DNA of 64,000 bases from Micromonospora sp. MW-13 (GTDB lineage: Bacteria > Actinomycetota > Actinomycetes > Mycobacteriales > Micromonosporaceae): the NCBI RefSeq assembly GCF_003434305.1, contig NZ_QKKX01000058.1, positions 1 to 64,000 of the forward strand, written 5' to 3'. The notes below the pieces were generated by a model. It was not told the DNA's origin and made no database searches. It saw nothing but the letters and a program-made list of their open reading frames with translations. A program made the position numbers and the translations under genes. Below are positions 35,397 to 44,577 of this stretch, piece after piece. How positions within the stretch are numbered: position 1 is the stretch's first letter; every line of letters starts with the position of its first letter.

Positions 35397-35651
35397 TCAC
35401 CGCAGCCTCGGCCGGCGGGAACACTCGCCGTCGTGGTCGGGCCGGAGCAGGCATCGCCGGCCGCCGGGCAGGAGCCGGTCGCAGAAGACCCAGTGGCGTA
35501 CGTTCTGGTCGTCCTCGGCCGACACGGTGGTGCCGCCCGGTTCGCTCTGCGGCAGAACGTGCGTCCAGTGCGCCACCACCCGGGCGAGCCGCTGGGCGGA
35601 GACCAGGTCGTTGGCGACCACCGGCAGATGGATGACGAAGCGTTCGCTCAC
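35397..35651 (-). CDS. Small hypothetical protein downstream of DivIVA-like gene
   Basis: An 84-aa protein, no family recognised. It opens VSERFVIHLPVVANDLVSAQRLARVV and ends with two cysteine-containing segments (WVFCDRLLPGGRRC, DGEC) that could bind a metal. The GTG start overlaps the stop of the upstream gene as GTGA, so it is translationally coupled to it. It lies 12 bases from the convergent transpeptidase gene. Confidence 0.65.
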   Translation of the reverse strand: MSERFVIHLPVVANDLVSAQRLARVVAHWTHVLPQSEPGGTTVSAEDDQNVRHWVFCDRLLPGGRRCLLRPDHDGECSRRPRLR

Positions 35652-35962
35652 CGGTCCCACTCCCGCTCGTTGCGGGTGTGCGCCCGCTCGGACCGCAGGT
35701 GACACAGCGCGAGCTTGATCCGGCTGACCTCCCGCCGGCTCTGCGAGAGCGCATCGTAGACGGCGGCCAAATCACCGGCAACCCGGTCGAGAAACTCCCC
35801 CACCTCCTGCGGATCGAGCCCGCGCCGGCCAAGCAGGGTGGGCCGGAACCGCTGCTCGCGCACCTGCCAGGGCAGCAGCGGGCGGTACGCGGCCGAGCGC
35901 TGGCCGGCTGGCCCGTGGACCGCCCGCTGGCGACGGCGGACACGCCGGAGGAAGACACGCAT
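35648..35962 (-). CDS. DivIVA-like short protein
   Basis: A 104-aa basic protein. The segment RFRPTLLGRRGLDPQEVGEFLDRVAGDLAAVYDAL followed by a helical REVSRIKLALCHL tail has the DivIVA N-terminal membrane-tip pattern (F-x-P-x-x-x-RGLDPxEV-x-x-FL-x-x-V). The long C-terminal coiled coil of full DivIVA is missing. It is basic at the start and arginine-rich throughout. It could interact with DivIVA or membrane curvature; function unknown. Operon with the 84-aa gene that follows. Confidence 0.65.
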   Translation of the reverse strand: MRVFLRRVRRRQRAVHGPAGQRSAAYRPLLPWQVREQRFRPTLLGRRGLDPQEVGEFLDRVAGDLAAVYDALSQSRREVSRIKLALCHLRSERAHTRNEREWDR

Positions 35963-36297
35963 GACAGGACCTGCCTCTCGCCGAGATTGACCTGTGGAAG
36001 GGCGGGCCCACCGGCCCGCCGCGCACCGGCGGACCCACCCCAGCACCTACCACCGCAGCCTTCGATCAGCGGTACGACAGCAGGGCACACATAGCCACTG
36101 AGCAGCAGGAACTTCTCGGTGGCCGCAGAGGCAGTCAAGCACCGGAAAGCACCAGTTGCAACATCGCAATAGCGAATTCCGATGAGTCACCTATCCCTCA
36201 AGGCGCACCCTGTGTAATGTGTCTATCGCTTCTGAGCCATCACCTCGTCTGAATTGGACGGGCGCGTGTTGAGGCCATCTGAGCTGGGAGGACGGCG
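35963..36297. other. Intergenic region, 335 bp, locally less GC-rich
   Basis: Divergent region between the DivIVA-like pair and the HTH/DUF397 pair. It holds a perfect 8-bp hairpin (36001-36020, loop CACC) and, from about 36100 on, DNA visibly richer in A and T than the surroundings, suggesting acquired sequence and promoters. No ORF supported. Confidence 0.45.
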
Positions 36298-37203
36298 GTG
36301 TCACAATCAGTGACCGGATCGACCATGTTGCGGCGACAGGTCGGGCGCAAGTTCGAGTCGCTTCGCAAGGCGGCAGGGCTGACGATGGAACAGGCCGCCG
36401 AGCGACTGGACCGGGCACGTGCGACGCTGCACCGGATCGAGAACGGTGCGGAGCACGTCCGTTTCCGGCAGGCCGACGTGCAGCAGATGCTCGACCTCTA
36501 CGGCGCTTCCGCCAAGGACAGTGAGTTGCTTCTCGCGATGACGGCGGCCACCCGGGAGAACAAGAACTGGTGGCACGACTACATCGGCTCCGGCCTTCCG
36601 CGCTGGTTCCAGCTCTACATCGGACTGGAAGCCGGGGCGTCGAACATTCGGCAGTACGAGGCGGAGCTGGTTCCCGGTCTACTCCAGACCCGCGCCTACG
36701 CGGAGCAGGTCTTCCGGATGCCCGGTGGTGCGGTCGACGCAAAAGTTGCGGACGAGCAACAGCGCGCCGTCCAGCTCCGCGTCGAACGGCAGGCACTTCT
36801 CACCCGGTTCTCCGCTCCGCAACTCAGCGTGATAATCAACGAGGCAGTATTGCGCCGTCCGGTCGGCAGCGCCACGATCATGGTCGAGCAGCTACAGCAG
36901 ATCCTGAAGGCCGCAGAGCTACCCAACGTAACCGTGCAGGTGCTGACTTTTTCTGCCGGACTGCACGCCGGGGCGATGGCCGGAGCCTTCTCGATCCTGG
37001 AGTTCCCCGAGGACAGCAGCGGCAAGGAGGTGGAACCACCGGTGACGTACCTGGAAGCCGCCACCGGAGCGATCTACCTCGACAAACCGCACGAGACGGC
37101 CGCCTACGACACCATCTGGGCCGACATGACGAGCCGCGCTCTCAACGAGTCCCGATCCAAGAGCCTGATCCAGCAAGTCGCAGAGGAGTACTCCCGTGCC
37201 TGA
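36298..37203 (+). CDS. XRE-family HTH regulator with DUF5753 domain
   Basis: A 301-aa actinobacterial regulator. The N-terminal HTH (LRKAAGLTMEQAAERLDRARATLHRIENG) lies at residues 20-50; residues 95-290 are the DUF5753 effector domain (NIRQYEAELVPGLLQTRAYAEQV, TVQVLTFSAGLHAGAMAGAF, TYLEAATGAIYLDKP). Such genes are paired with a small DUF397 gene, as at the whiJ and abaA-like loci of Streptomyces, where they influence development. The GTG has GGGAGG six bases upstream. Its stop overlaps the DUF397 start. Confidence 0.92.
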   Translation: MSQSVTGSTMLRRQVGRKFESLRKAAGLTMEQAAERLDRARATLHRIENGAEHVRFRQADVQQMLDLYGASAKDSELLLAMTAATRENKNWWHDYIGSGLPRWFQLYIGLEAGASNIRQYEAELVPGLLQTRAYAEQVFRMPGGAVDAKVADEQQRAVQLRVERQALLTRFSAPQLSVIINEAVLRRPVGSATIMVEQLQQILKAAELPNVTVQVLTFSAGLHAGAMAGAFSILEFPEDSSGKEVEPPVTYLEAATGAIYLDKPHETAAYDTIWADMTSRALNESRSKSLIQQVAEEYSRA

Positions 37204-37387
37204 CCTGACCGGTGCCGTCTGGCGCAAGTCGACCCGCAGCAACAACGGCGGCAACTGCGTCGAAGTCGCCGACAACATCCCCGGCATCGTCGGCCTACGC
37301 GACAGCAAGGACCCGACGGGCCCAGTGCTGACCTTCGCCCCGAACGCCTGGGGCACCTTCATCCAAGGCGTCAAGGCGAGCCGCTGA
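37196..37387 (+). CDS. DUF397 family protein
   Basis: A 63-aa protein with the DUF397 signature WRKSTRSNNGGNCVEVA and the C-terminal LRDSKDPTGPVLTF. It is the obligate small partner of DUF5753 HTH regulators. The GTG start lies 8 bases inside the end of the regulator gene, so the two are co-translated. Proposed to bind and modulate the regulator (family knowledge from whiJ-type loci). Confidence 0.92.
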   Translation: MPDLTGAVWRKSTRSNNGGNCVEVADNIPGIVGLRDSKDPTGPVLTFAPNAWGTFIQGVKASR

Positions 37388-37627
37388 CCGCCGGTCGCGC
37401 CCCCTGCGAAGCAGTTCGGAGGCGGCGCGCCGGTGTTCCCGGACCGATTCGCGTCCCTCGCTGACACCCGAGTGCTCATAGCCCACTTCGTTGTGTCGTA
37501 CTCCGCTTGATGCGGGACTTCAGTTGATGGGTTACACGGGCCTTGAGCATGCCGGATACGGACCGTGACGCCAACTGTCCACGACGGCTGGTGTGCCAGG
37601 CGTCCGCTTCTGTCGAATTGAGTGCGG

Positions 37628-38302
37628 TCAGTGTGTTTGGGTTGCCCAGACCGGCTGCTGGGGCTCGTCGTTGTGCACGATGATGTCGACGTGATCGGTC
37701 GGACGGACCATAGCAAGGTAGAGCTGTTGGGAGGGGATGTAACGCTCGCGCCAGCGCCGTTCGACTTCGGCCCGAGATGACACCCGGCGCTCTCGGATCA
37801 CGGCACGATCCACGGTCTTTTCGAGCGCGGTCGACACGAAGATGCGCAGGTCCCACCGGTCAATCAGTTCCGGGCGCATGAGGAAGACGCCGTCGAAGAC
37901 CAGCACGGCGTCGGCGGGGACCGTCGTGACCGGTGGGGACAGCGCGGTATCCGCTGTGCGGTCGTAGACCGCGTGTTGGAAGCGTCGATCCCCGCCGGGG
38001 CCGAGCGGATCGAGCAGAACCCGGTTCAGGGCGTCGTAGTCGTGGGTGTCGAAGTAGCAGCCTTCGGCCGAGTACTCGCCGCGCGGGTAGCGCTGTGCTC
38101 GGGGGAAGAGGAAATCGTCGATCGTCGCGCGGATGACGTCGCGGCCCTGTGTGCGCAAGACAACGGCCAACTCGTCGGCGAGCGTGGTCTTACCTGCGGC
38201 GGGCGGTCCGTCGATGGCAACCCGCGTCGGGTGTGCGACTGTGACGGACCCGACTGCCTCAACCAGGCGGCCGAGCAACTCGTCGCGGGTGCCTTGGTCC
38301 AT
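37628..38302 (-). CDS. Uridine kinase-like P-loop phosphotransferase
   Basis: A 224-aa nucleoside-kinase-like protein. Walker A is IDGPPAAGKTTLADEL near residue 27; ATIDDFLFPR is the acceptor-binding block, and the lid carries RERRVSSRAEVERRWRERYI. Actinobacterial versions are annotated as uridine kinase, though many are orphans outside pyrimidine operons. The ATG at 38302 gives the usual family length; an ATG at 38419 would add 39 residues without a ribosome site. It is a single gene in a patch of less GC-rich DNA, suggesting acquisition. Confidence 0.85.
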   Translation of the reverse strand: MDQGTRDELLGRLVEAVGSVTVAHPTRVAIDGPPAAGKTTLADELAVVLRTQGRDVIRATIDDFLFPRAQRYPRGEYSAEGCYFDTHDYDALNRVLLDPLGPGGDRRFQHAVYDRTADTALSPPVTTVPADAVLVFDGVFLMRPELIDRWDLRIFVSTALEKTVDRAVIRERRVSSRAEVERRWRERYIPSQQLYLAMVRPTDHVDIIVHNDEPQQPVWATQTH

Positions 38303-38701
38303 GTCCTGCCCCGTCCTACCCGCTCGGCCGACACCCGCGGGAAACCCGATGATCGTTTCCTGGACCTGCGTTCCTTCTGGAAGTCTGCGCCGAACCGCGC
38401 TCAGTTGATCCTCAGCCATGACCGAACCATTATCAGCCGTCTCGCGTCGACCGGCATACACGGATCAGAGGGGCAGCAGGGACGCGGTCCGGACGACATC
38501 CTCATCTGCCGCTGACTGCGCGTCTTGACCGGCGTCGAGAATCGCATGGCCCAGCGATCGGCGGCACGCCAGTTACGCACCGTGACAGCCGAGCCCGGTT
38601 AGAGCCGGCCCGAGATCACACCGTCCGCGACGACACCCTGACCGTCGCTGTGACGACAAATCGGCAGGCGTGACGAGCGCCGCTGTCACCCCGGCTCTTC
38701 G

Positions 38702-40792
38702 TCACACCGCTGCCTCCCGCTCCGACGCACCGATGGATGACCGCTGGTGCGGCAGGGTCGGACGCGCCTCCCCGCTCAGGTTGCGCCACAGGAACTCCAG
38801 CGTCAGCGCCCAGACGAAGGCGCGTTGCGCGTTGTTCGCCGCCGCGCCGTGTCCGCCCTCGACGTTCTCGTAGTACGCCACCTCGTGGCCGTGTTCGCGC
38901 AGCCGGGCCGCCATCTTGCGGGCGTGCCCGGGATGCACCCGGTCGTCCCGGGTCGAGGTGACGAACAGGGCCGGCGGATAGGGCTGGTCGCCACGGACGT
39001 TGTGGTAGGGCGAGTACCGGCGCAGGTAGGCCCAGTCGGTCGGCTCGTCCGGGTCGCCGTACTCCGCCATCCACGAGGCGCCGGCCAGCAGCCGGTGGTA
39101 GCGCCGCATGTCCAGCAGCGGCACGTGCGCGACGACCGCGCCGAACAGCGCCGGGTAGCGGGTCAGCATCACCCCCGCCAGCAGCCCGCCGTTGCTGCCG
39201 CCCTGGACGCCGAGCCGCGCCGGCGTGGTGATTCCCCGGGCGACCAGGTCGGCCGCCACCGCCGCGAAGTCCTCGTACGCCCGGGGTCGGTCCTCCCGGA
39301 GCGCGGCCCGGTGCCACCCGGGGCCGTACTCGCCGCCGCCCCGGATGTTCGCCACCACGTAGCTGCCGCCCCGGGCCAGCCACCCCCGGCCGATGACGCC
39401 GCTGTAGTGCGGGGTCAGGGAGACCTCGAAGCCGCCGTACCCGGTGAGCAGGGTCGGTCCGCCGGCCGCGTCCGGGTCGCCCACCACGAAGTACGGCACC
39501 CGCGTCCCGTCGGCCGAGGTGGCGAAGAACTGCCGTTCCGCCAGGCCCTCGCCGGCGAAGAACGCCGGTGCCCGCTTGAGCGTCTCGACCGGGCCGCCGA
39601 CCCGGCCGAGCCGCAGGGTCGCCGGTTCCCGGAACCCCTCGGACGCGAGCAGGTAGTCGTCGCCGGTGTCGGGGTCGGTCTCCACCAGCCGGCTGTGGCC
39701 GGACTCCGGTACGCCCGGCAGCGGCTCCCGCCGCCAACCCGTCGCGTCGGGGGTCAGCACCTCCAGCCGGCTCCGCACGTCCGCGAGGATGGCCAGGATG
39801 AGATGTTTGCGGGTCCACGCGTGCCCGCCCAGCGCGGTGCGGTCGTCCGGCGTGAACAGCACCGCCAGGTCCCGCCCACCGGCGAGGAACGCGTCGAACC
39901 GGGCCGCCAGCAGCGCGCCCGCCGGATGGGTGACGCCCTCGACCGTCCACGGCGAGCGCAGCCCGATCACGAGCCACTCCCGGTGCACGTCCCACCGGGC
40001 GTCGTCCGGCACGTCGATCCGCAGCCGCTCACCCTCCCGCGTCAGCAGGTAGCTCTCCCTGCGGTAGAAGTCCAGGTCCCGGACCAGGAAGGTGCGCTCG
40101 AACCCGGGCGTGCAGTCGTACGAGGCGTGGGCGGCGACGTCGTCCGCCTGCCCCTCGAAGACGACCTCGGCCGCCGACAGCGGCGTGCCCCGCCGCCAGC
40201 GCCTGGCCACCCGGGGATGGCCGGAGATGGTCAGCGACCCGGGCCCGAAGTCGGTGGCCACGTAGATGTGGTCGGCGTCGATCCAGCAGACCGTGCTCTT
40301 GGCCTCGGCAAGCGTGAAGCCGTCCTCGACGAAGGTGCGGCCGACCAGGTCGAACTCGCGCACCACGACCGCGTCGGAGCCGCCTCGGGACAGGCTGACC
40401 AGGCAGCGCTCGTACCCGGGGCGCAGCACCGTCGCACCGTCCCAGACCCAGTTCTCGCCCTCCTCGGCGGCCAACGCGTCGAGGTCGAGCAGCACGTCCC
40501 ACTCGGGCTCGGGCCGGCGGTACTGGTCGAGGGTGGTCCGCCGCCACCTCCCCCGCGGATGCGACGCGTCGGTCCGGAAGTCGTAGTAGAAGTGGTCCCC
40601 GCACCACCCCGGGTAGGGGATGCGCTCGTCCGAGTCGAGCACCTGCCGGATCTCGCCCCGCAGGGCGGCGAACCGCCCGCCCCCGGTCAGCGCGGCCAGG
40701 GTCTCCGCGTTGCGCTCCCGCACCCATTCGGCCGCGCCCGTCCCGTCCAGGTCTTCCAACCACAGGTACGGGTCGTCGCCCTCGTCCGTCAT
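38702..40792 (-). CDS. Prolyl oligopeptidase family serine peptidase (S9A)
   Basis: A 696-aa cytoplasmic peptidase. The N-terminus DDPYLWLEDLDG is typical of S9A enzymes; a seven-bladed beta-propeller (about 80-410) precedes the alpha/beta-hydrolase domain. Catalytic serine in GVQGGSNGGLLAG, aspartate in STRDDRVHP, histidine in VEGGHGAAAN; NIRGGGEYGPGWH is the conserved block upstream. It cleaves short peptides after proline or related residues. The ATG at 40792 has GAAGG eight bases upstream; in-frame GTG codons at 40801 and 40810 are less favoured. Confidence 0.92.
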   Translation of the reverse strand: MTDEGDDPYLWLEDLDGTGAAEWVRERNAETLAALTGGGRFAALRGEIRQVLDSDERIPYPGWCGDHFYYDFRTDASHPRGRWRRTTLDQYRRPEPEWDVLLDLDALAAEEGENWVWDGATVLRPGYERCLVSLSRGGSDAVVVREFDLVGRTFVEDGFTLAEAKSTVCWIDADHIYVATDFGPGSLTISGHPRVARRWRRGTPLSAAEVVFEGQADDVAAHASYDCTPGFERTFLVRDLDFYRRESYLLTREGERLRIDVPDDARWDVHREWLVIGLRSPWTVEGVTHPAGALLAARFDAFLAGGRDLAVLFTPDDRTALGGHAWTRKHLILAILADVRSRLEVLTPDATGWRREPLPGVPESGHSRLVETDPDTGDDYLLASEGFREPATLRLGRVGGPVETLKRAPAFFAGEGLAERQFFATSADGTRVPYFVVGDPDAAGGPTLLTGYGGFEVSLTPHYSGVIGRGWLARGGSYVVANIRGGGEYGPGWHRAALREDRPRAYEDFAAVAADLVARGITTPARLGVQGGSNGGLLAGVMLTRYPALFGAVVAHVPLLDMRRYHRLLAGASWMAEYGDPDEPTDWAYLRRYSPYHNVRGDQPYPPALFVTSTRDDRVHPGHARKMAARLREHGHEVAYYENVEGGHGAAANNAQRAFVWALTLEFLWRNLSGEARPTLPHQRSSIGASEREAAV

Positions 40793-40883
40793 CCTCGCCA
40801 CCTTCGCCACTATCCCCCACCCGTCAACTCAACTGTGACCGTCTGCCTGGCATGGCCCTGAACTGGCGGGGTATGACCGGAAC

Positions 40884-42026
40884 ATGAGGGCTAGCTTCCG
40901 GATCGGCCGGATCGCGGGCGTGCCGGTCGGGGTCAACTGGAGCGTCCTGGTCATCTTCCTGTTGATCGCCTGGCTGTTGTCGGCCAGCCAGTTCCCCCGG
41001 TCGTACCCCGACCGGCCAACCTGGGCGTACGTGCTGGCCGGGCTGAGCGCCGCGGTGGTCTTCTTCCTCGGGCTGCTGGCCCACGAGGTCGCGCACGCGG
41101 TGGTGGCCAAGCGCAACGGCATCGAGGTCGAGGGGATCACCCTGTGGCTCTTCGGGGGCGTCTCCGAGCTGCGCGGGGAGGCCCGCGACCCCGGGGCGGA
41201 GCTGCGCATCGCCGGGATCGGGCCGCTGGTCAGCCTGATCATCGGTGTCTTCTTCGGCGGCGTGGCGGCGCTGCTCGCCCTGGCGGGGGTGCACGGGCTG
41301 CTGCTCGGCGCGCTGGCCTGGCTGGCCGGCATCAACGTCCTGCTGGCGATCTTCAACGTGCTGCCGGCCGCCCCGCTGGACGGGGGGCGGCTGCTGCGCG
41401 CCGCCGTGTGGAAGGCCACCGGCGACCGGACGAGGGCGTCCGTGGTGGCGGCGCGGGCCGGCTGGATCCTCGGTGTGCTGCTGATCGGGCTGGGCCTGTG
41501 GCAGTTCCTGCGCGGCGCCGGGGTCGGCGGGCTCTGGCTGGCGTTGATCGGCTGGTTCCTGATCGGGGCCGCCGGGATCGAGGAGCGGCAGGCCCGGATG
41601 GGCAGCGCGCTGCGCGGGGTGCGGGTGGCGGACGTGATGACCCCCCAACCGCAGACCGCGTCGGCCGAGATGACCGTGGCCGACTTCGTCGACCACTACC
41701 TCTTCGCGTACCGGCACTCGGCGCTGCCGCTGACCGAGGACGGCCGGCCGGTCGGCCTGGTCACCCTCGACCGGGTACGCGGCGTGGCGGCCGACCGGCG
41801 GGCCGCGACCACGCTGGCCGAGGTGGCCTGCCGGGCCGACCAGCTCGTGCTGGCCTCCCCGGACGAGCAGCTCACCGACCTGCTCCCCCGGCTCAGCGAG
41901 TGCGCCGACGGCCGGGCGCTGGTGGTGACCGAGCAGCGGCTGGTCGGCATCGTTTCGCCCAGCGACATCAGCCGGGCGGCGCAGCGCGGCAGCCTCCGGG
42001 ACCAGGTGGCCGCCGGCCGGCGCTGA
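40884..42026 (+). CDS. Site-2 protease (M50) with C-terminal CBS pair
   Basis: A 380-aa membrane metalloprotease like Rip3-type actinobacterial S2Ps. About six membrane segments; the zinc site is LLAHEVAHAVVAKR in one segment and NVLPAAPLDGGRLL in another. The last 130 residues form two CBS motifs (VADVMTPQPQTAS, VGIVSPSDISRA) that usually bind adenosyl ligands and may gate activity. Such proteases release membrane-bound regulators. The ATG has no strong ribosome site; GGGTAT ten bases upstream could be a -10 giving a leaderless message. Divergent from the S9 peptidase. Confidence 0.92.
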   Translation: MRASFRIGRIAGVPVGVNWSVLVIFLLIAWLLSASQFPRSYPDRPTWAYVLAGLSAAVVFFLGLLAHEVAHAVVAKRNGIEVEGITLWLFGGVSELRGEARDPGAELRIAGIGPLVSLIIGVFFGGVAALLALAGVHGLLLGALAWLAGINVLLAIFNVLPAAPLDGGRLLRAAVWKATGDRTRASVVAARAGWILGVLLIGLGLWQFLRGAGVGGLWLALIGWFLIGAAGIEERQARMGSALRGVRVADVMTPQPQTASAEMTVADFVDHYLFAYRHSALPLTEDGRPVGLVTLDRVRGVAADRRAATTLAEVACRADQLVLASPDEQLTDLLPRLSECADGRALVVTEQRLVGIVSPSDISRAAQRGSLRDQVAAGRR

Positions 42027-42116
42027 ACCGGCCGGCGGCCCTCTTGATCGTCTGCTGTTCGCGGACACCCGCTCCGGCGTGTCGTCTCACTCCGGCGCAG
42101 CCGATCAAGGGAAGCC

Positions 42117-42152
42117 GGGGCGGTGGGAGTGGTGGGGGTGGTGGGAGTGGGG
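42117..42152 (+). other. Candidate G-quadruplex between convergent genes
   Basis: Five G runs (GGGG, GGG, GGGGG, GGG, GGGG) separated by 3-6 bases on the plus strand, just past the stop of the convergent oxidase gene. It also contains GGTGGGAGT twice. An 8-bp inverted repeat (CTTGATCG at 42043-42050, CGATCAAG at 42102-42109) flanks the left side. Confidence 0.5.
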
Positions 42153-42162
42153 ATCCGGCCGG

Positions 42163-43476
42163 TCAGCGGGGGAAGTGGCGGTCCAGCAGGGCTGTGCGGA
42201 ACTTGCCTGCCGGGTCCAGGGTGCGCAGCAGGGCCAGGAAGTCCGCGTGCCGGGGGTACGCCGCGGCGACCGCCGCCGGGTCGAGCGTGAACACCTTTCC
42301 CCAGTGCGGCCGGGGCGCGAACGGGGCCAGTCGCGCCTCCACCTCGGCCAGCACCGGGGCCACCGCGTCGGCGTCGGCAGTCCAGGTGAAGTGCACGGCG
42401 ACGCTGTCCCGCCGGTACTGCGGGCTCAGCCACAGCTCGTCGGCGGCGACCGTGCGCAGCTCGCAGACCTGGAGCACGGCGGCGATCCGGTCCGCCACCG
42501 GGTCGAGAGCGGCCAGCGCGTCGGCCGCCGCCGCCCGGGGCAGGTGGTACTCCGACTGGAGTTCGTCGCCGCTGCTCGGGGTGAAGCCGAGCCGGAAGTG
42601 CGCCAGCCGCTCGTGCCACGGGCCGGGCTCGCCGAGCTGGGCGGTGCAGCTCTCCGCCGGCATGCCGGGCACCGGGTGCACCGGCCCGGCCGCCGTCGTG
42701 GTGCCCAGCCAGCCGGCCTCCGGTGGCGGGGCGTCGGCGAGCTGCTTGCGCCACACCTGCCCGATCCGGCCGCCGCGCCAGTCGGTGAAGAGGCTGACGC
42801 TGTACGCCGAGACGAACGCCTCGTCCAGGGCCGCGCGGGGCAGGCCGAGCCGGACGTACTGCCGCACCTCGAAGGCGGGCACCAGGTCCAGGGTGACCCG
42901 GGTGACCACGCCCAGCGCGCCGAGGGCGACCACCATCCCGGCGAACCGGTCGCCGTCGGCGTCCCGGCGCACGGTCAGCAGGTCGCCGTCGGCGGTGACC
43001 AGCTCCAGGGCGGCCACGGCGGTGGCCAGGTTGCCGATCCCGACGCCCGAGCCGTGGGTGGCGGTGGCCACCGCGCCGGCCACCGAGATGTGCGGCAGCG
43101 ACGCCATCGTCGGCAGGGCGTACCCGGCGGCGTGCAGCCGGATGGCCAGGTCGCCGTAGCGCACGGCGGCGGCCACCGTGACCGTGCGGCGTACCCGGTC
43201 CACCTCGACGGTGGGCGGCAGGCCGGCCAGCGACACCAGGTCGCCGGTGGTGTCGCCGAACCGGTTGAAAGAGTGCCCGGTGCCGACCGCCCGGACCCGG
43301 TCGCCGGCGGCGACGAGCCGGCGCAGTTCGGTTACCGTGGACGGTCGGTGCCGCCGGGCGGCGGCGTACCGGACGTTGCCGGCCCAGTTGTGCCCCGGCA
43401 CGCCCGGTGCCCGGTCGGCGGGCCCCGCCCCGCGCGCGCCGACGCCCGGCCGCGGCCCCCGGTCCCCTGCGTCCAC
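42163..43476 (-). CDS. FAD-binding alditol oxidase-like protein (AldO/ALO family)
   Basis: A 437-aa flavoenzyme. The N-terminal block NWAGNVRYAA, then RAVGTGHSFNRF, carries the histidine that binds FAD covalently in AldO; LPHISVAGAVATATHGSG is the PP-loop. The C-terminal D-arabinono-lactone-oxidase domain contains YSVSLFTDWRGG and ends with WGKVFTLDP, AGKFRTALLD. It likely oxidises a polyol or sugar lactone and produces hydrogen peroxide. The GTG was chosen for GGGAG six bases upstream. Same-strand neighbour upstream is the LLM oxidoreductase. Confidence 0.9.
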   Translation of the reverse strand: MDAGDRGPRPGVGARGAGPADRAPGVPGHNWAGNVRYAAARRHRPSTVTELRRLVAAGDRVRAVGTGHSFNRFGDTTGDLVSLAGLPPTVEVDRVRRTVTVAAAVRYGDLAIRLHAAGYALPTMASLPHISVAGAVATATHGSGVGIGNLATAVAALELVTADGDLLTVRRDADGDRFAGMVVALGALGVVTRVTLDLVPAFEVRQYVRLGLPRAALDEAFVSAYSVSLFTDWRGGRIGQVWRKQLADAPPPEAGWLGTTTAAGPVHPVPGMPAESCTAQLGEPGPWHERLAHFRLGFTPSSGDELQSEYHLPRAAAADALAALDPVADRIAAVLQVCELRTVAADELWLSPQYRRDSVAVHFTWTADADAVAPVLAEVEARLAPFAPRPHWGKVFTLDPAAVAAAYPRHADFLALLRTLDPAGKFRTALLDRHFPR

Positions 43477-43562
43477 GTCGTGCTCCCGTCGCTCGGCGTC
43501 GTCGGGGAACCCTACGCCGATGAGCGGCTGTCCCGATCCCGCCCCGCGCGGCGACGGGCTCG

Positions 43563-44492
43563 TCAGAGCTGCGGCATGACCTCGGCGGCGACCAGCTCGA
43601 CGTGGTCCAGGTCGGCCAGGTCGAGGACCTGGAGGTAGATCCGCTCGCTGCCGATCTCCGCGTACCGGCCGATCTTGTCGACGATCTCGGCAGGGGTGCC
43701 GGCGAGCCCGTTCTCGCGCAGCTCCGCCGGCTCCCGGCCGATCGCCTCGGCGCGCCGCCGCACCTGCGCCTCGTCCCGCCCGCAGCACAGCACCAGCGCG
43801 TTCGACCAGCGCATCCCGGCCGGGTCCCGGCCGAGTTCGGCGCAGGCCGCCCGGACCCGGTCGAACTGGGCCACCGAGTCGGCGACGGAGACGAACGGCA
43901 GGTTGAACTCGTCGGCGTAGCGGGCCGCGAGGCGGGGCGTGCGCTTCGGCCCCTTGCCGCCGAGCAGGACCGGCGGGTGCGGCTGCTGCACCGGCTTGGG
44001 CAGGGCCGGCGAGCCGGTCACCGGGTAGTGGCGGCCGGCGAAGTCGAACGTCTCGCCGGCCGGCGTCCCCCAGAGCCCGGTGATGACGGCGAGCTGCTCC
44101 TCCAGCCGGTCGAACCGCTCGGCCACCGAGGGGAAGGGGATGCCGTACGCGGTGTGCTCGTCGGCGAACCAGCCGGCGCCGATGCCCAGCTCCACCCGGC
44201 CGCCGCTCATCTGGTCGACCTGGGCGACGGTGATCGCCAGCGGGCCGGGCAGCCGGAACGTGGCCGCCGTCATCAGGGTGCCGAGCCGGATCCGGGAGGT
44301 CTCCCGGGCCAGGCCGGCCAGGGTGGTCCAGGCGTCCGTCGGGCCCGGTTCGCCGCTCACCGCACCCATCTTCAGGTAGTGGTCGGAGCGGAAGAACGCG
44401 TCGTAGCCGGCTTCCTCGGCGCAGCGGGCCACGGCGAGCAGTTGGTCGTAGCTGGCGCCCTGCTGGGGTTCGGTGAAGATCCGCAGTTCCAT
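43563..44492 (-). CDS. LLM class F420-dependent oxidoreductase
   Basis: A 309-aa luciferase-like TIM barrel. The F420-type N-terminus (ARCAEEAGYDAFFRSDHY), RLGTLMTA and GRVELGIGAGWFADEH are typical; the C-terminal GTPAEIVDKIGRYAEIGSERIYLQV completes the fold. It would reduce or oxidise an unknown substrate using cofactor F420, which actinomycetes make. Clear ATG; no obvious operon partner other than the oxidase 86 bases downstream. Confidence 0.9.
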   Translation of the reverse strand: MELRIFTEPQQGASYDQLLAVARCAEEAGYDAFFRSDHYLKMGAVSGEPGPTDAWTTLAGLARETSRIRLGTLMTAATFRLPGPLAITVAQVDQMSGGRVELGIGAGWFADEHTAYGIPFPSVAERFDRLEEQLAVITGLWGTPAGETFDFAGRHYPVTGSPALPKPVQQPHPPVLLGGKGPKRTPRLAARYADEFNLPFVSVADSVAQFDRVRAACAELGRDPAGMRWSNALVLCCGRDEAQVRRRAEAIGREPAELRENGLAGTPAEIVDKIGRYAEIGSERIYLQVLDLADLDHVELVAAEVMPQL

Positions 44493-44577
44493 GCCCCGAG
44501 CATAGGGAGCCCGTCGGGCCCCCGCCGCGAAAGGACGGCCCAGGGGACGCCGCCCCGGCCGGGTCGGCGCGTACCGG

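Noticed and set aside
37388..37627. A basic peptide (minus strand) possibly left from a transposase
   Set aside because: No transposase motif or terminal repeats; the frame overlaps the uridine-kinase gene and has no ribosome site.
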